Assembly (NCBI RefSeq): GCF_010119545.1
Contig: NZ_JAAEAA010000016.1
Span: 1 to 64,000, forward strand
Reading direction: 5' to 3'
From: Pontibacter fetidus
Lineage (GTDB): Bacteria; Bacteroidota; Bacteroidia; Cytophagales; Hymenobacteraceae
DNA: 64,000 bases
Part shown: piece after piece, positions 46,656-56,424 of the stretch
Numbering within the stretch: the stretch's first letter is position 1
How the letters are laid out: every line of letters starts with the position of its first letter
Translations under genes and position numbers: made by a program
Notes under the pieces: generated by a model
Databases searched by the model: none
The model's input: the letters and a program-made list of their open reading frames with translations, nothing else
Told to the model about the DNA's origin: nothing

Positions 46656-48752
46656 TTAACTTCGTTCTGCGGTCATGCCTTCCGGCACCAAACTACGGAG
46701 ATAGGCATAGGTGTCGTACTGTGACCGGACATGCTGTTCATCGGACTGGTTAACATACTTGTTATCAACCAGGCGGGCTTTGGTGTCGTCGGTGCGCTGC
46801 AGGTCTATAATCGTTCTGACCTGGTCTATCAAATCCTGCTGATATAACGGAATGGCAACCTCTACGCGACGGTTCAGGTTACGGGTCATCCAGTCAGCGG
46901 AGGCGATATAATATTTTTCTTCGCCGTTGTTATGGAAGATGTACACGCGGGCATGTTCCAGGTAGCGGTCAACTATACTGCGCACAGTAATGTTTTCGCT
47001 TAAACCTTTTATGCCCGGTTGCAGGCAGCAAATACCCCGTACCAGCAGTTCAATTTTTACACCGGCCTGGCTTGCCTCGTATAGCTTCCGGATCATGGCT
47101 TCGTCCTGCAGGGCATTCATTTTTAAGATCATGGATGCAGGCAGGCCTTTCTGCGCATTTTTGATTTCTTTGTTAACCAGCTTGGTAAAGCCTTCGCGCA
47201 TGTTTATAGGGGCAACCAGTAGATGCTTAAATGTTTTGTCTGGCTGGCGATCTATAAAAAAGTTAAAAACCTGTTCTACATCGCGGGTTAGGCGTTTATC
47301 ACAGGTAAAGATGGCATGATCTGCGTAAACTTTAGAAGTGTCTTCGTTATAGTTGCCGGTGCTCAGGTAGGCATAGTTTACCAGTTTCCCGTTTTCGTTT
47401 CGGGTAATAAGACCTAGCTTAGAGTGTACTTTCAGGTCCGGGAAACCCAGTATAACATTGGCGCCGGCCTTCTGCAATTTACCTGCCCAGTAAATATTCG
47501 ATTCTTCATCAAAGCGGGCTTTTAGTTCTACAACCACTGTTACCAGTTTGCCATTTTTGGCAGCTTTGGTCAGGGCTTTGGCAATAGCGGAGCCATCGGC
47601 CACACGGTACAACGTAGCGCTGATAGCGGTTACGGCAGGATCCTGGGCAGCTTCGTTAAACAGCTTTACCACATAATCGAAAGACTGGTACGGGTAATGC
47701 ACCATGTAATCCTGCTTTTGTATGGCCTTAATGAGGCTCGGCTCTTTTTCCAGTAACGGATGCACCAGCGCAGGCTGAGGGCTATACTTCAGGTTGGGCA
47801 GGTTAAAGTCCGGGAAACCAAAAAAGTCGCGGAAGTTATGGTATTTGCTGCCTTCCACTAGTTCTTCATCCGTAATGCCAGTGTGTGCCATTATCGAATC
47901 CAGTAAGCCTTTTGGTGTTTCAGGGTCGTACAGCAGGCGGGCAGGCGTTCCGATCTCGCGCTTCTTCAACCCTTTTTTGATCTTCGACATCAGGTTAGCC
48001 GATACATCTTCTTCAATGTCCAGTTCAGCATCGCGGGACACTTTTACCGCATGGGCCTCAAACTGTGTATACTCCGGGAAAAGCAGCGGCAGGCAGGTAC
48101 GGATAGCATCATCTATAAACATGACGTAGCGCTGGTCCTTTTCGGTAGGGAGTTTTATAAAGCGGCTGCCGTGTTTTTTGGTCGGTACTTCCAACATGGC
48201 GTACTGCGTGGGCTGGTTACCTTCTTTTTGGGGGCCACTCATTTGCACGCCTAAGTATACGGTCTGGTCTTTCAGGAAAAAATGCGTTTCCGTATCGTCC
48301 ATGATCATCGGCAACAGCAGCGGCTGCAGGTTCTCTTTAAAATACGTTGTAATGTATTCTTTTTGCGTGCCGGTCAGGTCGCTTTCTGTTAGCAGGTGTA
48401 TGTTTTCCTTTTTCAGGTCAGCCAGAATACCATCTCTAAACACTTCGCCAAATTCGCACTGCTGTCGTTTTACTTCGTCCAGTACCAGGTGCAGGGTTTC
48501 GGCAGGGTCTTCGTCAAGCTTCTCTATGGTTTTGCGTTTCAGTTTTATCAAGCGTTTAAGCGTGGCTACGCGTACCTTAAAATACTCGTCCAGGTTAGCC
48601 GAAAAAATGGCCATGAACTTAATGCGCTCTAATAAAGGCACCTGCTTGTCGCGGGCCTCCTGTAATACTCTATAGTTAAAAGCAAGCCAGCTCAGTTCCC
48701 GGTTTATAAATTCGGGCTCTGCCTGGTGCTTCTTTTTTTTCTCTTTTTCCAT
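46656..48752 (-). CDS. ppk1: polyphosphate kinase 1
   Basis: PPK1 reversibly transfers the terminal phosphate of ATP to inorganic polyphosphate. The 698 residues start MEKEKKKKHQAEPEFINRELSWLAFN, the conserved N-terminal motif. The two phospholipase-D-like catalytic domains hold the autophosphorylated His near 443 (LKVHSKLGLI), the preceding VELKARFDEESNI, YLSTGNYNEDTSKVYADHAIF, and the second conserved His in RYLEHARVYIFHN (about 595). The length is standard. The ATG at 48752 is chosen; a GTG at 48773 gives seven extra residues. It follows the SixA-like phosphatase gene by 90 bases, so both may answer to phosphate or energy status. Confidence 0.95.
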   Translation of the reverse strand: MEKEKKKKHQAEPEFINRELSWLAFNYRVLQEARDKQVPLLERIKFMAIFSANLDEYFKVRVATLKRLIKLKRKTIEKLDEDPAETLHLVLDEVKRQQCEFGEVFRDGILADLKKENIHLLTESDLTGTQKEYITTYFKENLQPLLLPMIMDDTETHFFLKDQTVYLGVQMSGPQKEGNQPTQYAMLEVPTKKHGSRFIKLPTEKDQRYVMFIDDAIRTCLPLLFPEYTQFEAHAVKVSRDAELDIEEDVSANLMSKIKKGLKKREIGTPARLLYDPETPKGLLDSIMAHTGITDEELVEGSKYHNFRDFFGFPDFNLPNLKYSPQPALVHPLLEKEPSLIKAIQKQDYMVHYPYQSFDYVVKLFNEAAQDPAVTAISATLYRVADGSAIAKALTKAAKNGKLVTVVVELKARFDEESNIYWAGKLQKAGANVILGFPDLKVHSKLGLITRNENGKLVNYAYLSTGNYNEDTSKVYADHAIFTCDKRLTRDVEQVFNFFIDRQPDKTFKHLLVAPINMREGFTKLVNKEIKNAQKGLPASMILKMNALQDEAMIRKLYEASQAGVKIELLVRGICCLQPGIKGLSENITVRSIVDRYLEHARVYIFHNNGEEKYYIASADWMTRNLNRRVEVAIPLYQQDLIDQVRTIIDLQRTDDTKARLVDNKYVNQSDEQHVRSQYDTYAYLRSLVPEGMTAERS

Positions 48753-48842
48753 ACTGTTTAAATTGTGCTGCACGCTATAGGCAAGAATAAAATAACCTGG
48801 GCTAATGCAGTGTATAGGTCAGGTATAATGCAGACGGATGTC

Positions 48843-49337
48843 TTACTCGTAGTTTTTAGGGAAGTCGTAGAACAGGAACTCTGCGTTATCGCGGCTGATC
48901 TCGTACCAGCTTTCGCAGTTAAAGGCAAGCGCAACTACACCGGCCGTAGGTATACTGCCTACCACCTCTGGCGACAGCATGTTGGCAAACTCTGTAAGCG
49001 CTTCGTTATGGCCTATCAGCATCACGGTTTCATACTCAACGGGTGTTTCCTGTACTACTTCTAAAAGCGTGTTTTTATCGCCACCATAAATGCGGTCGTC
49101 AATTGTGATATCATCCGGGTCGTAACCCAGCTCTTTACCTACCAGTGTAGCCGTAGAAATGGCACGCACCGCCGGGCTCGATATGATCAGTTCAGGCGAT
49201 ACGCCTCGCGAAGAAAGTTCACGCCCTATCAGTGGGGCATCGTTACGGCCGCGTTTGTTTAAGGGTCTGTCGTGGTCGCTCAGTTCTTCAAATTCCCAGC
49301 TCGACTTGGCGTGCCTCAGGATATATAATGTCTTCAT
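48843..49337 (-). CDS. sixA: SixA-like histidine phosphatase
   Basis: A 164-residue cytoplasmic phosphohistidine phosphatase of the RHG superfamily. The active-site motif is LYILRHAKSSWE near the N-terminus (RHA in place of RHG, typical of the SixA group), followed by DHDRPLNKRGRNDAPLIGREL, VRAISTATLVGKEL and the second catalytic His in MLIGHNEALTEFAN. It lies immediately upstream of ppk1. In E. coli SixA dephosphorylates the phosphotransferase NPr, whereas in Bacteroidota its target is unknown. The ATG at 49337 gives the best N-terminus; 49352 is an alternative. Confidence 0.88.
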   Translation of the reverse strand: MKTLYILRHAKSSWEFEELSDHDRPLNKRGRNDAPLIGRELSSRGVSPELIISSPAVRAISTATLVGKELGYDPDDITIDDRIYGGDKNTLLEVVQETPVEYETVMLIGHNEALTEFANMLSPEVVGSIPTAGVVALAFNCESWYEISRDNAEFLFYDFPKNYE

Positions 49338-49594
49338 GGGGTCAAAAATCAATCAAACCAGTAGCATATTCAGAAGTTGCTATGGTTCTGTGTCTTTACT
49401 GAAACTATGTTAAAATAGTTGTGGGCGCGGTGTTGTATTGTTATTTGGGAGTTAGGAGAAATCTGTGCTCTATAATTGCCAGTCCTGACACGTGCGCAGT
49501 TCCTGCTAGCGTCTAATAGCTATAGTTACAGTTTGTCATTTCGACGTTAGGAGAAATCTAAGCTCTACAGTTTAATTTTTCTTAAGCTATGCTT

Positions 49595-49829
49595 TCAAAT
49601 TTCCTCTAATCCTGGGAGCTTTACTTGCCTATCGTTTCAATCTGGCTTTGGTGCCCTCACGGCCGGGAGGCCCCGCCTTCGGGCATCGCGCTGCTGCCTT
49701 CTTGCTATCCTCGTTCCTCGGATTGGCTCACGCCACCGCAACAAGTCAAAGGCGCTCAACCCAAAGACTGTGATCTTTCTACTATTGACCTGTAGCTATA
49801 GTTTGAAACGGTAAGCTTCGACGTTGATC
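49595..49829 (+). repeat. 235-base dispersed repeat core, copy C
   Basis: Same plan and orientation as copies A and B, with conserved ends. The variable stretch is about 49692-49749. Confidence 0.85.
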
Positions 49830-49849
49830 ATGGCTGTAGTTTCGTAGGG

Positions 49850-49865
49850 ACAGGTCGTGACCTGT
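49850..49865. repeat. ACAGGTCGTGACCTGT palindrome, copy C
   Basis: A 16-base palindrome with one central mismatch, 20 bases after core C. Confidence 0.75.
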
Positions 49866-50039
49866 CCGCCCTTGACATGTAACTATAGAAATACAACTTC
49901 AACCATAGCTATAGCAGAAAGTCCCCCTTTGAAGGGGGCAGGGGGATGTTAAACAGCAACTATAAAACTATAGCCCTAACAATAGCTATAGCAGAAACTC
50001 CCTCTCCTTTTCAAAAGAAGAGGGCTGGGCGGGTAAATT

Positions 50040-52538
50040 CTAAAACTCATCTTCATCTCCACCACCTTGCTCATCCTGGTTCTGGCGGCGGTTACGCTGG
50101 TTATCTTCGCTGTTAAGGCGGTAGGTAAAGCCCAGGTAAATGATGCGGCTTTGACGGCGGTTCTCACTTTCAGTTCTGAACTCAGGTCCGAAGCTCAGGA
50201 AGTTGAACTGGCGGGTATTGAACAAGTCCGATACACGAAGCGATATAGTTCCGTTTTTCTTCCATACATCTTTCTTAACACCCAGGTCAGTGCTGAACAT
50301 CTGCTCCATACGGCCCTGTATATCGGCGGTGGGGGCACGGTAAAAGGCCGATAACTGAATGTCCATATCTTTCCAGACGGTCATGGTAGAGTTTAACTTG
50401 GAGTTCCAGCTTATTTGAGAGCTGCTTAGCTCTGTGTCGTTTTGCGTAGTGTTAAGCTCAGTCCGGAAACCTGAGATGCTGCCGTTTAATTTCCACCAGT
50501 TGGTAACCGGGTAGTTAACGCCTAGCTCCACTCCATAAGATGTATTGCTGGCCAGGTTTAGAAATGTGATTTCATTTGCAGGTACTTCACGTTCTACTTC
50601 ATTCCCTTCTTCATCCATCTGTGTAATGGTAATGGTAGTAGGTGTTCTGAAGCGCTCGATCTCGTCGGTGGTGTGGCGGTAAAATGCAGTGCTGTTGAGC
50701 GAGGCGTTACCAAAATAGCGCAGGTAGCCCAGCTCCAGCGAGTTCACAAATTCGGGCTTCAGTTTAGGGTTGCCATACTGAATGTTATAGATATCGGAAC
50801 GGTCGACGAAGGGGTTCAGGAAACGGCTGCGCGGGCGGTTTATGCGGCGACTATAGCTGAACTGCACCTTGTTGTTATCGTCGAAATCGTTAGTGATGAA
50901 CAAGGTCGGGAACAGGCTAAAGTAGTTGTTGTCGGATATCAGGTTTTGGGTACGCTGGTCTGATGTGGTATAGGTCTGTTCGGCGCGCAAGCCAAGCTGG
51001 TAGCTTATCGTTTTATACTTGTTGTTATAGTTGGCATACAAGGCGTGCACCTGCTCGTCGTATACAAAGTGGTTGCTCAGCTCGCGGTCGTAAACCAGTT
51101 GGCCAGTGGTGTTATCCAGGTTAAAAAAGCGGGAATCTTCGTCCAGGCGCTCAAAGGTGCTCCTGAAACCGGCTTCCAGATTGCTGCTTTCGGATATCGG
51201 GTGCACGTAATCGGCATTTGCGACAAACTCATAGTTACCGTCATCTACCAAGGTTTCCTGCACTTCCGGCAAATCAGCTGAGGCTAAATCACTTTCCCTG
51301 AAACGGCTTATCTCATCATCTACATTCGTATTAAAAACCACATCAGCTGTCAGCTCCTGCCCTTTGCGGTCAAAGGTCTGTCGATAACCCAGGGTCAGGC
51401 CCATGGCTTTCTCGTCTTCCTGGTCGGTTGTGTTGCGGATGCTGGCGCTACGTTGTATGCGGTTCTCATCCAGGAAACTATAGTTTATCGTATTGCGGCC
51501 TTCGTCCTGACCAAAACGGTATAAAGCAGAGCCCGACAACGTTATTTTAGGATTGAGGTAATAATCTGCGCCAAACCGGAAATTGTGCGATACGTCGGTG
51601 CTGTTGCGTTTGGCGTGTTGCAAGCGGTAACTGGTGCTGTCTATAGTTCGGTCTAATGTATCGAGGTAATAGTTTGTGGTAAAGCTATTGCTGGTGCCTG
51701 GCCTGGTGCGCTGCCTGTAATCATAACCACCATTTAACGACCATTTAAAGTATCTATAGTTTAGGTTTAGCGATGTGTTATAGTTGTCGTAAGTGCCGGC
51801 CGTAACCGAAGCAGAGCCATGAAAACCGGGCTTCTTCTCTTTCTTCATCACCAGGTTAATGATGCCGGATGTGCCCTCGGGGTTATACTTGGATGACGGG
51901 TTGGTGATGAGTTCGATGCTTTCGATCAGGTTGGCCGGAATCTGGTCCAGGGTAAGGTTACTAAGTGCCGAGCGTTTGCCATCTATCAGTATCGTTACAT
52001 TTTGGCTGCCGCGCATGCTCACGTTGCCGTCTATATCCACGGTTACGGAGGGCAGGTTTTGCATTACTTCGGCCACAGAGCCACTTTGCGCTGCAATGTC
52101 TTTGCTTACGTTTACTACTTTTTTATCGAGGTCGTACTGCACCAGTTCTCGCTCGGCGGTTACCTGTACTTCACCAAGTTGGGTAGAGGTAGGGCTGATA
52201 ACTATAGTACCAAGCGATACAGTTGGGGAGGCGGCAGTAATGTTAATGTTAGGTACAAACTTAGCAGGATAGCCTACCATAGAGGCCCGGAGCATAAAAC
52301 GGCCTTCGGGTACGCGTTCCAGTATAAATTTACCTTCTATATCAGAGGTAGCGCCAGTAACCAGGCTCGAGTCGCGGGCCGAAAGCAGCACCACATTCGC
52401 GAAACCGACCGGCGTTTTAGAAACGGCATCTTGTAACGTGCCTGATATTTTGCCTGAAGGTGTAGTTTGTGCCGACAAAGCAGCCGGAAGAGTCAGGAAA
52501 GTGAGGAGAAATAATGATCTGTAAAAACTCGTTAGCAT
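50040..52538 (-). CDS. TonB-dependent outer membrane receptor with carboxypeptidase-like N-terminal domain
   Basis: An 832-residue outer membrane receptor. It has a signal peptide (about 1-23), then a carboxypeptidase-regulatory-like beta-sandwich (about 25-105: GKISGTLQDAVSKTPVGFANVVLLSARDSS). A plug domain follows (about 125-235) with VAEVMQNLPSVTVDIDGNVSMRGSQNVTILIDGKRSALS. The remaining 600 residues form a barrel with many aromatic strands, in the FecA-like or outer membrane family rather than SusC, since no SusD gene is adjacent. The C-terminus ends in an acidic tail (QDEQGGGDEDEF). Substrate is unknown. It may be involved in uptake of iron complexes or peptides. Confidence 0.87.
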   Translation of the reverse strand: MLTSFYRSLFLLTFLTLPAALSAQTTPSGKISGTLQDAVSKTPVGFANVVLLSARDSSLVTGATSDIEGKFILERVPEGRFMLRASMVGYPAKFVPNINITAASPTVSLGTIVISPTSTQLGEVQVTAERELVQYDLDKKVVNVSKDIAAQSGSVAEVMQNLPSVTVDIDGNVSMRGSQNVTILIDGKRSALSNLTLDQIPANLIESIELITNPSSKYNPEGTSGIINLVMKKEKKPGFHGSASVTAGTYDNYNTSLNLNYRYFKWSLNGGYDYRQRTRPGTSNSFTTNYYLDTLDRTIDSTSYRLQHAKRNSTDVSHNFRFGADYYLNPKITLSGSALYRFGQDEGRNTINYSFLDENRIQRSASIRNTTDQEDEKAMGLTLGYRQTFDRKGQELTADVVFNTNVDDEISRFRESDLASADLPEVQETLVDDGNYEFVANADYVHPISESSNLEAGFRSTFERLDEDSRFFNLDNTTGQLVYDRELSNHFVYDEQVHALYANYNNKYKTISYQLGLRAEQTYTTSDQRTQNLISDNNYFSLFPTLFITNDFDDNNKVQFSYSRRINRPRSRFLNPFVDRSDIYNIQYGNPKLKPEFVNSLELGYLRYFGNASLNSTAFYRHTTDEIERFRTPTTITITQMDEEGNEVEREVPANEITFLNLASNTSYGVELGVNYPVTNWWKLNGSISGFRTELNTTQNDTELSSSQISWNSKLNSTMTVWKDMDIQLSAFYRAPTADIQGRMEQMFSTDLGVKKDVWKKNGTISLRVSDLFNTRQFNFLSFGPEFRTESENRRQSRIIYLGFTYRLNSEDNQRNRRQNQDEQGGGDEDEF

Positions 52539-52733
52539 ACATCAGTTAGTCTATTCGTTAAATTTTTAACGCGCTTCAGGGTGAGATCGTGTTTCAGAAC
52601 AGCTCAGGATGGTTTCCGGATGATAGCTGGCCCGGTGCATCAGGTTGGGACAGGCAGCAGAAACATGTAAGTAGGACAAACAAAACCCGTATAGGTTTAA
52701 CGAAAATCAGGGAGGTGCAGCGAATAAACTATA

Positions 52734-52774
52734 AAAGCAGCAAGCCCGGCAAACTATACCGAACCTGCTGCTTT
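52734..52774 (-). terminator. terminator of the RNA methyltransferase gene
   Basis: AAAGCAGCA...TGCTGCTTT with T-rich flanks on the minus strand, just beyond the stop at 52799. The rest of 52539-52798 is the TonB receptor leader region and shows nothing distinctive. Confidence 0.65.
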
Positions 52775-52798
52775 CTAAAATTACCTATAGTTTGCGCT

Positions 52799-53332
52799 CT
52801 ATTGCGCCATCGTTTTGCTTAAAAAATCCCAAACCACCACACCCGTAGCCACCGAAATATTTAGCGAATGCTTGGTGCCAAACTGCGGAATTTCCAGCAC
52901 AAAATCAGAGTTGTTGATCACGTTCTGCTCTACACCAAAAACCTCGTTGCCCATTACAAGGGCATAATGCTGGCCGGGCTCGGGAGTAAATTCATTCAGT
53001 TTCAAACTGTTCTCAGCCTGCTCCACCGAGCCAATCTTATAGTTCTGTTCTTTTAGTTTCAACACCAGCTCCAGCGTATCAGACACATGTTCCCATTCCA
53101 CAGACTCCGTGGCACCTAAAGCAGTTTTTTCAATGTCGCGATGGGGAGGTGTGCCGGTAATGCCGCACAGGTATATTTTCTCTACCATAAACGCATCGGC
53201 CGTCCGGAATACAGACCCCACATTATTCAGGCTCCGAACATTGTCGAGCACCAAAACTAACGGTATTTTTTTCTTATTTTTGAATTCTTCAACCGACGCA
53301 CGGTTAAGTTCATCCATCGACAGTTTGCGCAT
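52799..53332 (-). CDS. TrmH family RNA 2'-O-methyltransferase
   Basis: A 177-residue SPOUT-fold methyltransferase that methylates ribose 2'-OH in tRNA or rRNA. The three SpoU motifs are present: NVRSLNNVGSVFRTADAF (about 30-47, with the catalytic Arg), ALVMGNEVFGV (about 125-135) and IPQFGTKHSLNISVATGVVVWD (about 149-170), which forms the knot and SAM site. There is no N-terminal substrate-binding domain, so it is the short type (TrmL- or TrmH-like). The target base cannot be named from sequence. It starts at ATG 53332, divergent from mutS. Confidence 0.88.
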   Translation of the reverse strand: MRKLSMDELNRASVEEFKNKKKIPLVLVLDNVRSLNNVGSVFRTADAFMVEKIYLCGITGTPPHRDIEKTALGATESVEWEHVSDTLELVLKLKEQNYKIGSVEQAENSLKLNEFTPEPGQHYALVMGNEVFGVEQNVINNSDFVLEIPQFGTKHSLNISVATGVVVWDFLSKTMAQ

Positions 53333-53782
53333 TTATTTTGTTGACAAAGGACTGTTACACTAAAGACAAAAGAACTATAGTTGTTTTGCCACTACAAAGG
53401 TCAGGCTGTTTTCCCGGAAATCAAACTTATAGTTTGTTTTGAATTGTTGATGGGTTAATGTCTGGAGGGTTGATTCGTTTTGAAGTTATTCCGGATTACA
53501 AATCCGAAATTATATCCTTGCTGTTTCGGATTTCTTAATCCGAAACTATAACTGGAGCGGATTTCCTAATCCGCGTTTAAAACACTAGGATTAGGAAATC
53601 CCCAACAGAGTGCTTCCGGACTAGGAAGTCTGGAAGAGCAAAATTCCCTTCCTCGGAGGGGCAGGGCTGGGTAAACATTCCCGAACTTAAAAGAAAGAAG
53701 AAGATCAGCTGTAAACTATAAATGATGTTGATGGACCAGTATCAACCATTTAACTATACAGCCATTTAACAATTATAAAGGT
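53333..53782. repeat. divergent gap with stacked GGATT/AATCC hairpins
   Basis: A 450-base gap upstream of mutS without genes. Hairpins lie at 53492-53506, 53524-53545, 53557-53574, 53588-53601 and 53613-53635, all of the type CGGATTnnnnAATCCG, plus a REP-like hairpin at 53641-53675. They are the same family as those at 26604-26684. Confidence 0.7.
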
Positions 53783-56407
53783 ATGAAAGCAGAGAGCACC
53801 GTAACCCCGTTGATGAAACAGTACAACGCTATAAAAGCGAAGCATCCGGGGGCGTTACTGCTGTTCAGGGTGGGGGATTTTTACGAAACCTTTGGCGAAG
53901 ATGCCATCAAGGCTAGTAAGATACTAGATATCGTGTTAACCAAGCGTGGCGCAGGCTCCCCTTCCGAAACAGCGTTGGCTGGTTTCCCGCATCACTCCCT
54001 GGATACCTACCTGCCAAAACTGGTGCGTGCCGGCGAGCGCGTAGCTATCTGCGACCAGCTCGAAGACCCGAAATCTGTTAAAGGCATTGTAAAGCGTGGC
54101 GTAACTGAGCTGGTAACACCGGGCGTGTCTTTTAACGACCAGGTGTTGGAGCGCCGCAGCAACAATTACCTGGCAGCTGTACATTTTGGTAAAGCGGAGA
54201 TAGGTGTTTCTTTCCTGGATGTATCTACGGGCGAATTTATTACCGCGCAAGGTGACCGAAACTATATCGGGAAGCTGCTGCAGAGCCTAGCACCTTCTGA
54301 AGTATTATTCTGCAAACGCGAAAAAGAAACTTTTACCGAACGCTACGGCCCTGATTTCAGATACTTTGCCCTGGAAGAATGGGTTTTCAACTATGATTTT
54401 GCCTACGAGTCGCTGACCCGGCAGTTTGGTACTGCTTCGCTGAAAGGGTTTGGCATTGAAGGCATGGTAGAGGGCATTATTTCGGCAGGAGCTATCCTGC
54501 ATTACCTGTCCGAAACGCAGCACAAAGAGATCAGTCACATTGCCACCATCTCCCGCTTGGAAGAAGATAAGTATGTATGGCTGGATAGATTTACCATCCG
54601 TAACCTGGAACTGGTTTTCCCGCAGCACCAGGAAGGCGTGCCGTTGATACAGGTACTTGACCAGACCGTAACCCCAATGGGTGCGCGCCTGCTCAAAAAA
54701 TGGGTAGTATTGCCCTTAAAAGATGTTGCCCAGATAAAACGCCGCTTAGATACCGTAGAAGCCCTGACCCAGCACCGCGAACTGCTGACTGAACTTACTA
54801 CGCACCTGAAGCAGATAAACGACCTGGAGCGCCTGATCTCGAAAGTGGCGGTGCGGCGTGTAAACCCTCGTGAGCTGGTACAACTGGCAAAAGCCCTGGA
54901 TGCTATAGTTCCGATACAGGCTGCACTGGCGCTAAGTAATATCACCGCGTTACAGAAACTTGCCGCCCAGCTTACCCCCTGTGATGGCCTGCGCGAAGAG
55001 ATCAAAAACATCCTGAAGCCCGAGCCGCCCATGCTCACCAACCAGGGCAACATGATTAACGACGGCATTGATGCAGAACTGGATGATCTGCGTGCTATAG
55101 CTTTCTCCGGTAAAGATTACCTGGCACAACTGCAGCGACGCGAAGTACAAAATACTGGCATCAGTTCTCTTAAAATTGCTTACAACAAAGTTTTCGGCTA
55201 TTACCTGGAGGTCAGCAACGCGCATAAAGATAAAGTGCCGGCCACCTGGATACGCAAGCAGACGCTGGTAAATGCCGAGCGCTACATTACCGAAGAACTG
55301 AAGACCTACGAAGAGAAAATCCTGAATGCCGAAGACCGCATCTATAGTATAGAATTTGGCCTCTACAACGAGCTGGTGCTGCATGCTTTGGATTATGTGG
55401 CCCAGGTTCAGCAGAATGCGAAGGTTATCGGTGTAATCGACTGCCTGAGCTCGTTTGCAACTATAGCCTTAGCCAACAACTATACCAAGCCCGAGGTAAG
55501 CGATAGCCACATACTGGATATCAAAAAAGGGCGCCATCCGGTCATCGAAAAGCAGTTGCCCTTAGGCGAAAGCTACGTGCCAAACGATATTTTCCTGGAT
55601 AACGAAACTCAGCAGGTCATCATCATTACTGGTCCGAACATGGCCGGTAAAAGTGCTTTGCTACGCCAAACGGCCCTTATAGTGCTGATGGCCCAGATCG
55701 GTTGTTTTGTTCCCGCTGAGGCCGCCAGCATTGGCATTATTGATAAGATATTTACCCGCGTAGGTGCATCGGATAACCTGTCGAAAGGCGAGTCTACGTT
55801 TATGGTGGAGATGACCGAAACAGCCAGCATTCTGAATAACCTGTCGGATAGGAGTTTGGTGCTGATGGATGAGATTGGCCGTGGTACGAGTACGTATGAT
55901 GGTATTTCGATTGCCTGGGCTATAGTTGAGCATCTGCATAACCATCCGAAGTTTAAAGGTAAAACGCTCTTTGCTACCCACTACCACGAGCTTAACCAAC
56001 TGGCCGAAGAACTGCCGCGCGTGAAAAACTATAATGTGTCGGTAAGAGAAGCCGGTGGCAAGATATTATTTATGCGTAAGCTGGTAGAAGGTGGCAGCGA
56101 GCACAGCTTTGGTATACATGTGGCCCAGATGGCCGGTATGCCGAACAGCGTAGTGTTGCGCGCCGACGAGATCATGCATCACCTGGAAAAAGAAAAAGTA
56201 TCGGAACAGGCACCGCAACAGAAAATGAAGTCGGCTCCGAAAAACAACTTCCAGTTGAGCATGTTTGAGGCCGCCGACCCGCAACTCCTACGCGCCAAAG
56301 AACTGCTGGACCAACTCGATATTAATACTATTACACCAGTAGAAGCCCTGCTAAAATTGAACGAACTAAAAGGCCTGCTGAAAGAAAAAGGAGAAACCGT
56401 TCGCTAA
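53783..56407 (+). CDS. mutS: DNA mismatch repair protein MutS
   Basis: MutS dimers recognise mispairs and small loops and start repair with MutL. The 874 residues begin with the mismatch-binding domain, including LLFRVGDFYETFGEDA (about 25-40) whose Phe and Glu contact the mispair. The lever/clamp region follows, then the ATPase with Walker A TGPNMAGKSA (about 616-625), SKGESTFMVEMTE and Walker B LVLMDEIGRGTSTYDG (about 692-707). The C-terminal helices end at LLKEKGETVR. The length is standard for MutS1. It is followed 17 bases later by a GyrI-like gene. CTATAG motifs occur at about 54902, 55102, 55342, 55462 and 55919. Confidence 0.97.
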   Translation: MKAESTVTPLMKQYNAIKAKHPGALLLFRVGDFYETFGEDAIKASKILDIVLTKRGAGSPSETALAGFPHHSLDTYLPKLVRAGERVAICDQLEDPKSVKGIVKRGVTELVTPGVSFNDQVLERRSNNYLAAVHFGKAEIGVSFLDVSTGEFITAQGDRNYIGKLLQSLAPSEVLFCKREKETFTERYGPDFRYFALEEWVFNYDFAYESLTRQFGTASLKGFGIEGMVEGIISAGAILHYLSETQHKEISHIATISRLEEDKYVWLDRFTIRNLELVFPQHQEGVPLIQVLDQTVTPMGARLLKKWVVLPLKDVAQIKRRLDTVEALTQHRELLTELTTHLKQINDLERLISKVAVRRVNPRELVQLAKALDAIVPIQAALALSNITALQKLAAQLTPCDGLREEIKNILKPEPPMLTNQGNMINDGIDAELDDLRAIAFSGKDYLAQLQRREVQNTGISSLKIAYNKVFGYYLEVSNAHKDKVPATWIRKQTLVNAERYITEELKTYEEKILNAEDRIYSIEFGLYNELVLHALDYVAQVQQNAKVIGVIDCLSSFATIALANNYTKPEVSDSHILDIKKGRHPVIEKQLPLGESYVPNDIFLDNETQQVIIITGPNMAGKSALLRQTALIVLMAQIGCFVPAEAASIGIIDKIFTRVGASDNLSKGESTFMVEMTETASILNNLSDRSLVLMDEIGRGTSTYDGISIAWAIVEHLHNHPKFKGKTLFATHYHELNQLAEELPRVKNYNVSVREAGGKILFMRKLVEGGSEHSFGIHVAQMAGMPNSVVLRADEIMHHLEKEKVSEQAPQQKMKSAPKNNFQLSMFEAADPQLLRAKELLDQLDINTITPVEALLKLNELKGLLKEKGETVR

Positions 56408-56424
56408 AACAGGAAACTATAGCT

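Larger units (their letters stand above)
49338..50039. repeat. composite repeat region, copy C
   Basis: A 702-base gap without genes. From 49525: GTCATTTCGACG, the 235-base core (49595-49829), palindrome 49850-49865, CTATAG motifs and two REP-like hairpins (49921-49950 and 49995-50035). Bases 49338-49524 carry a second GGAGAAATCT segment at 49457 and are otherwise featureless. Confidence 0.8.
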
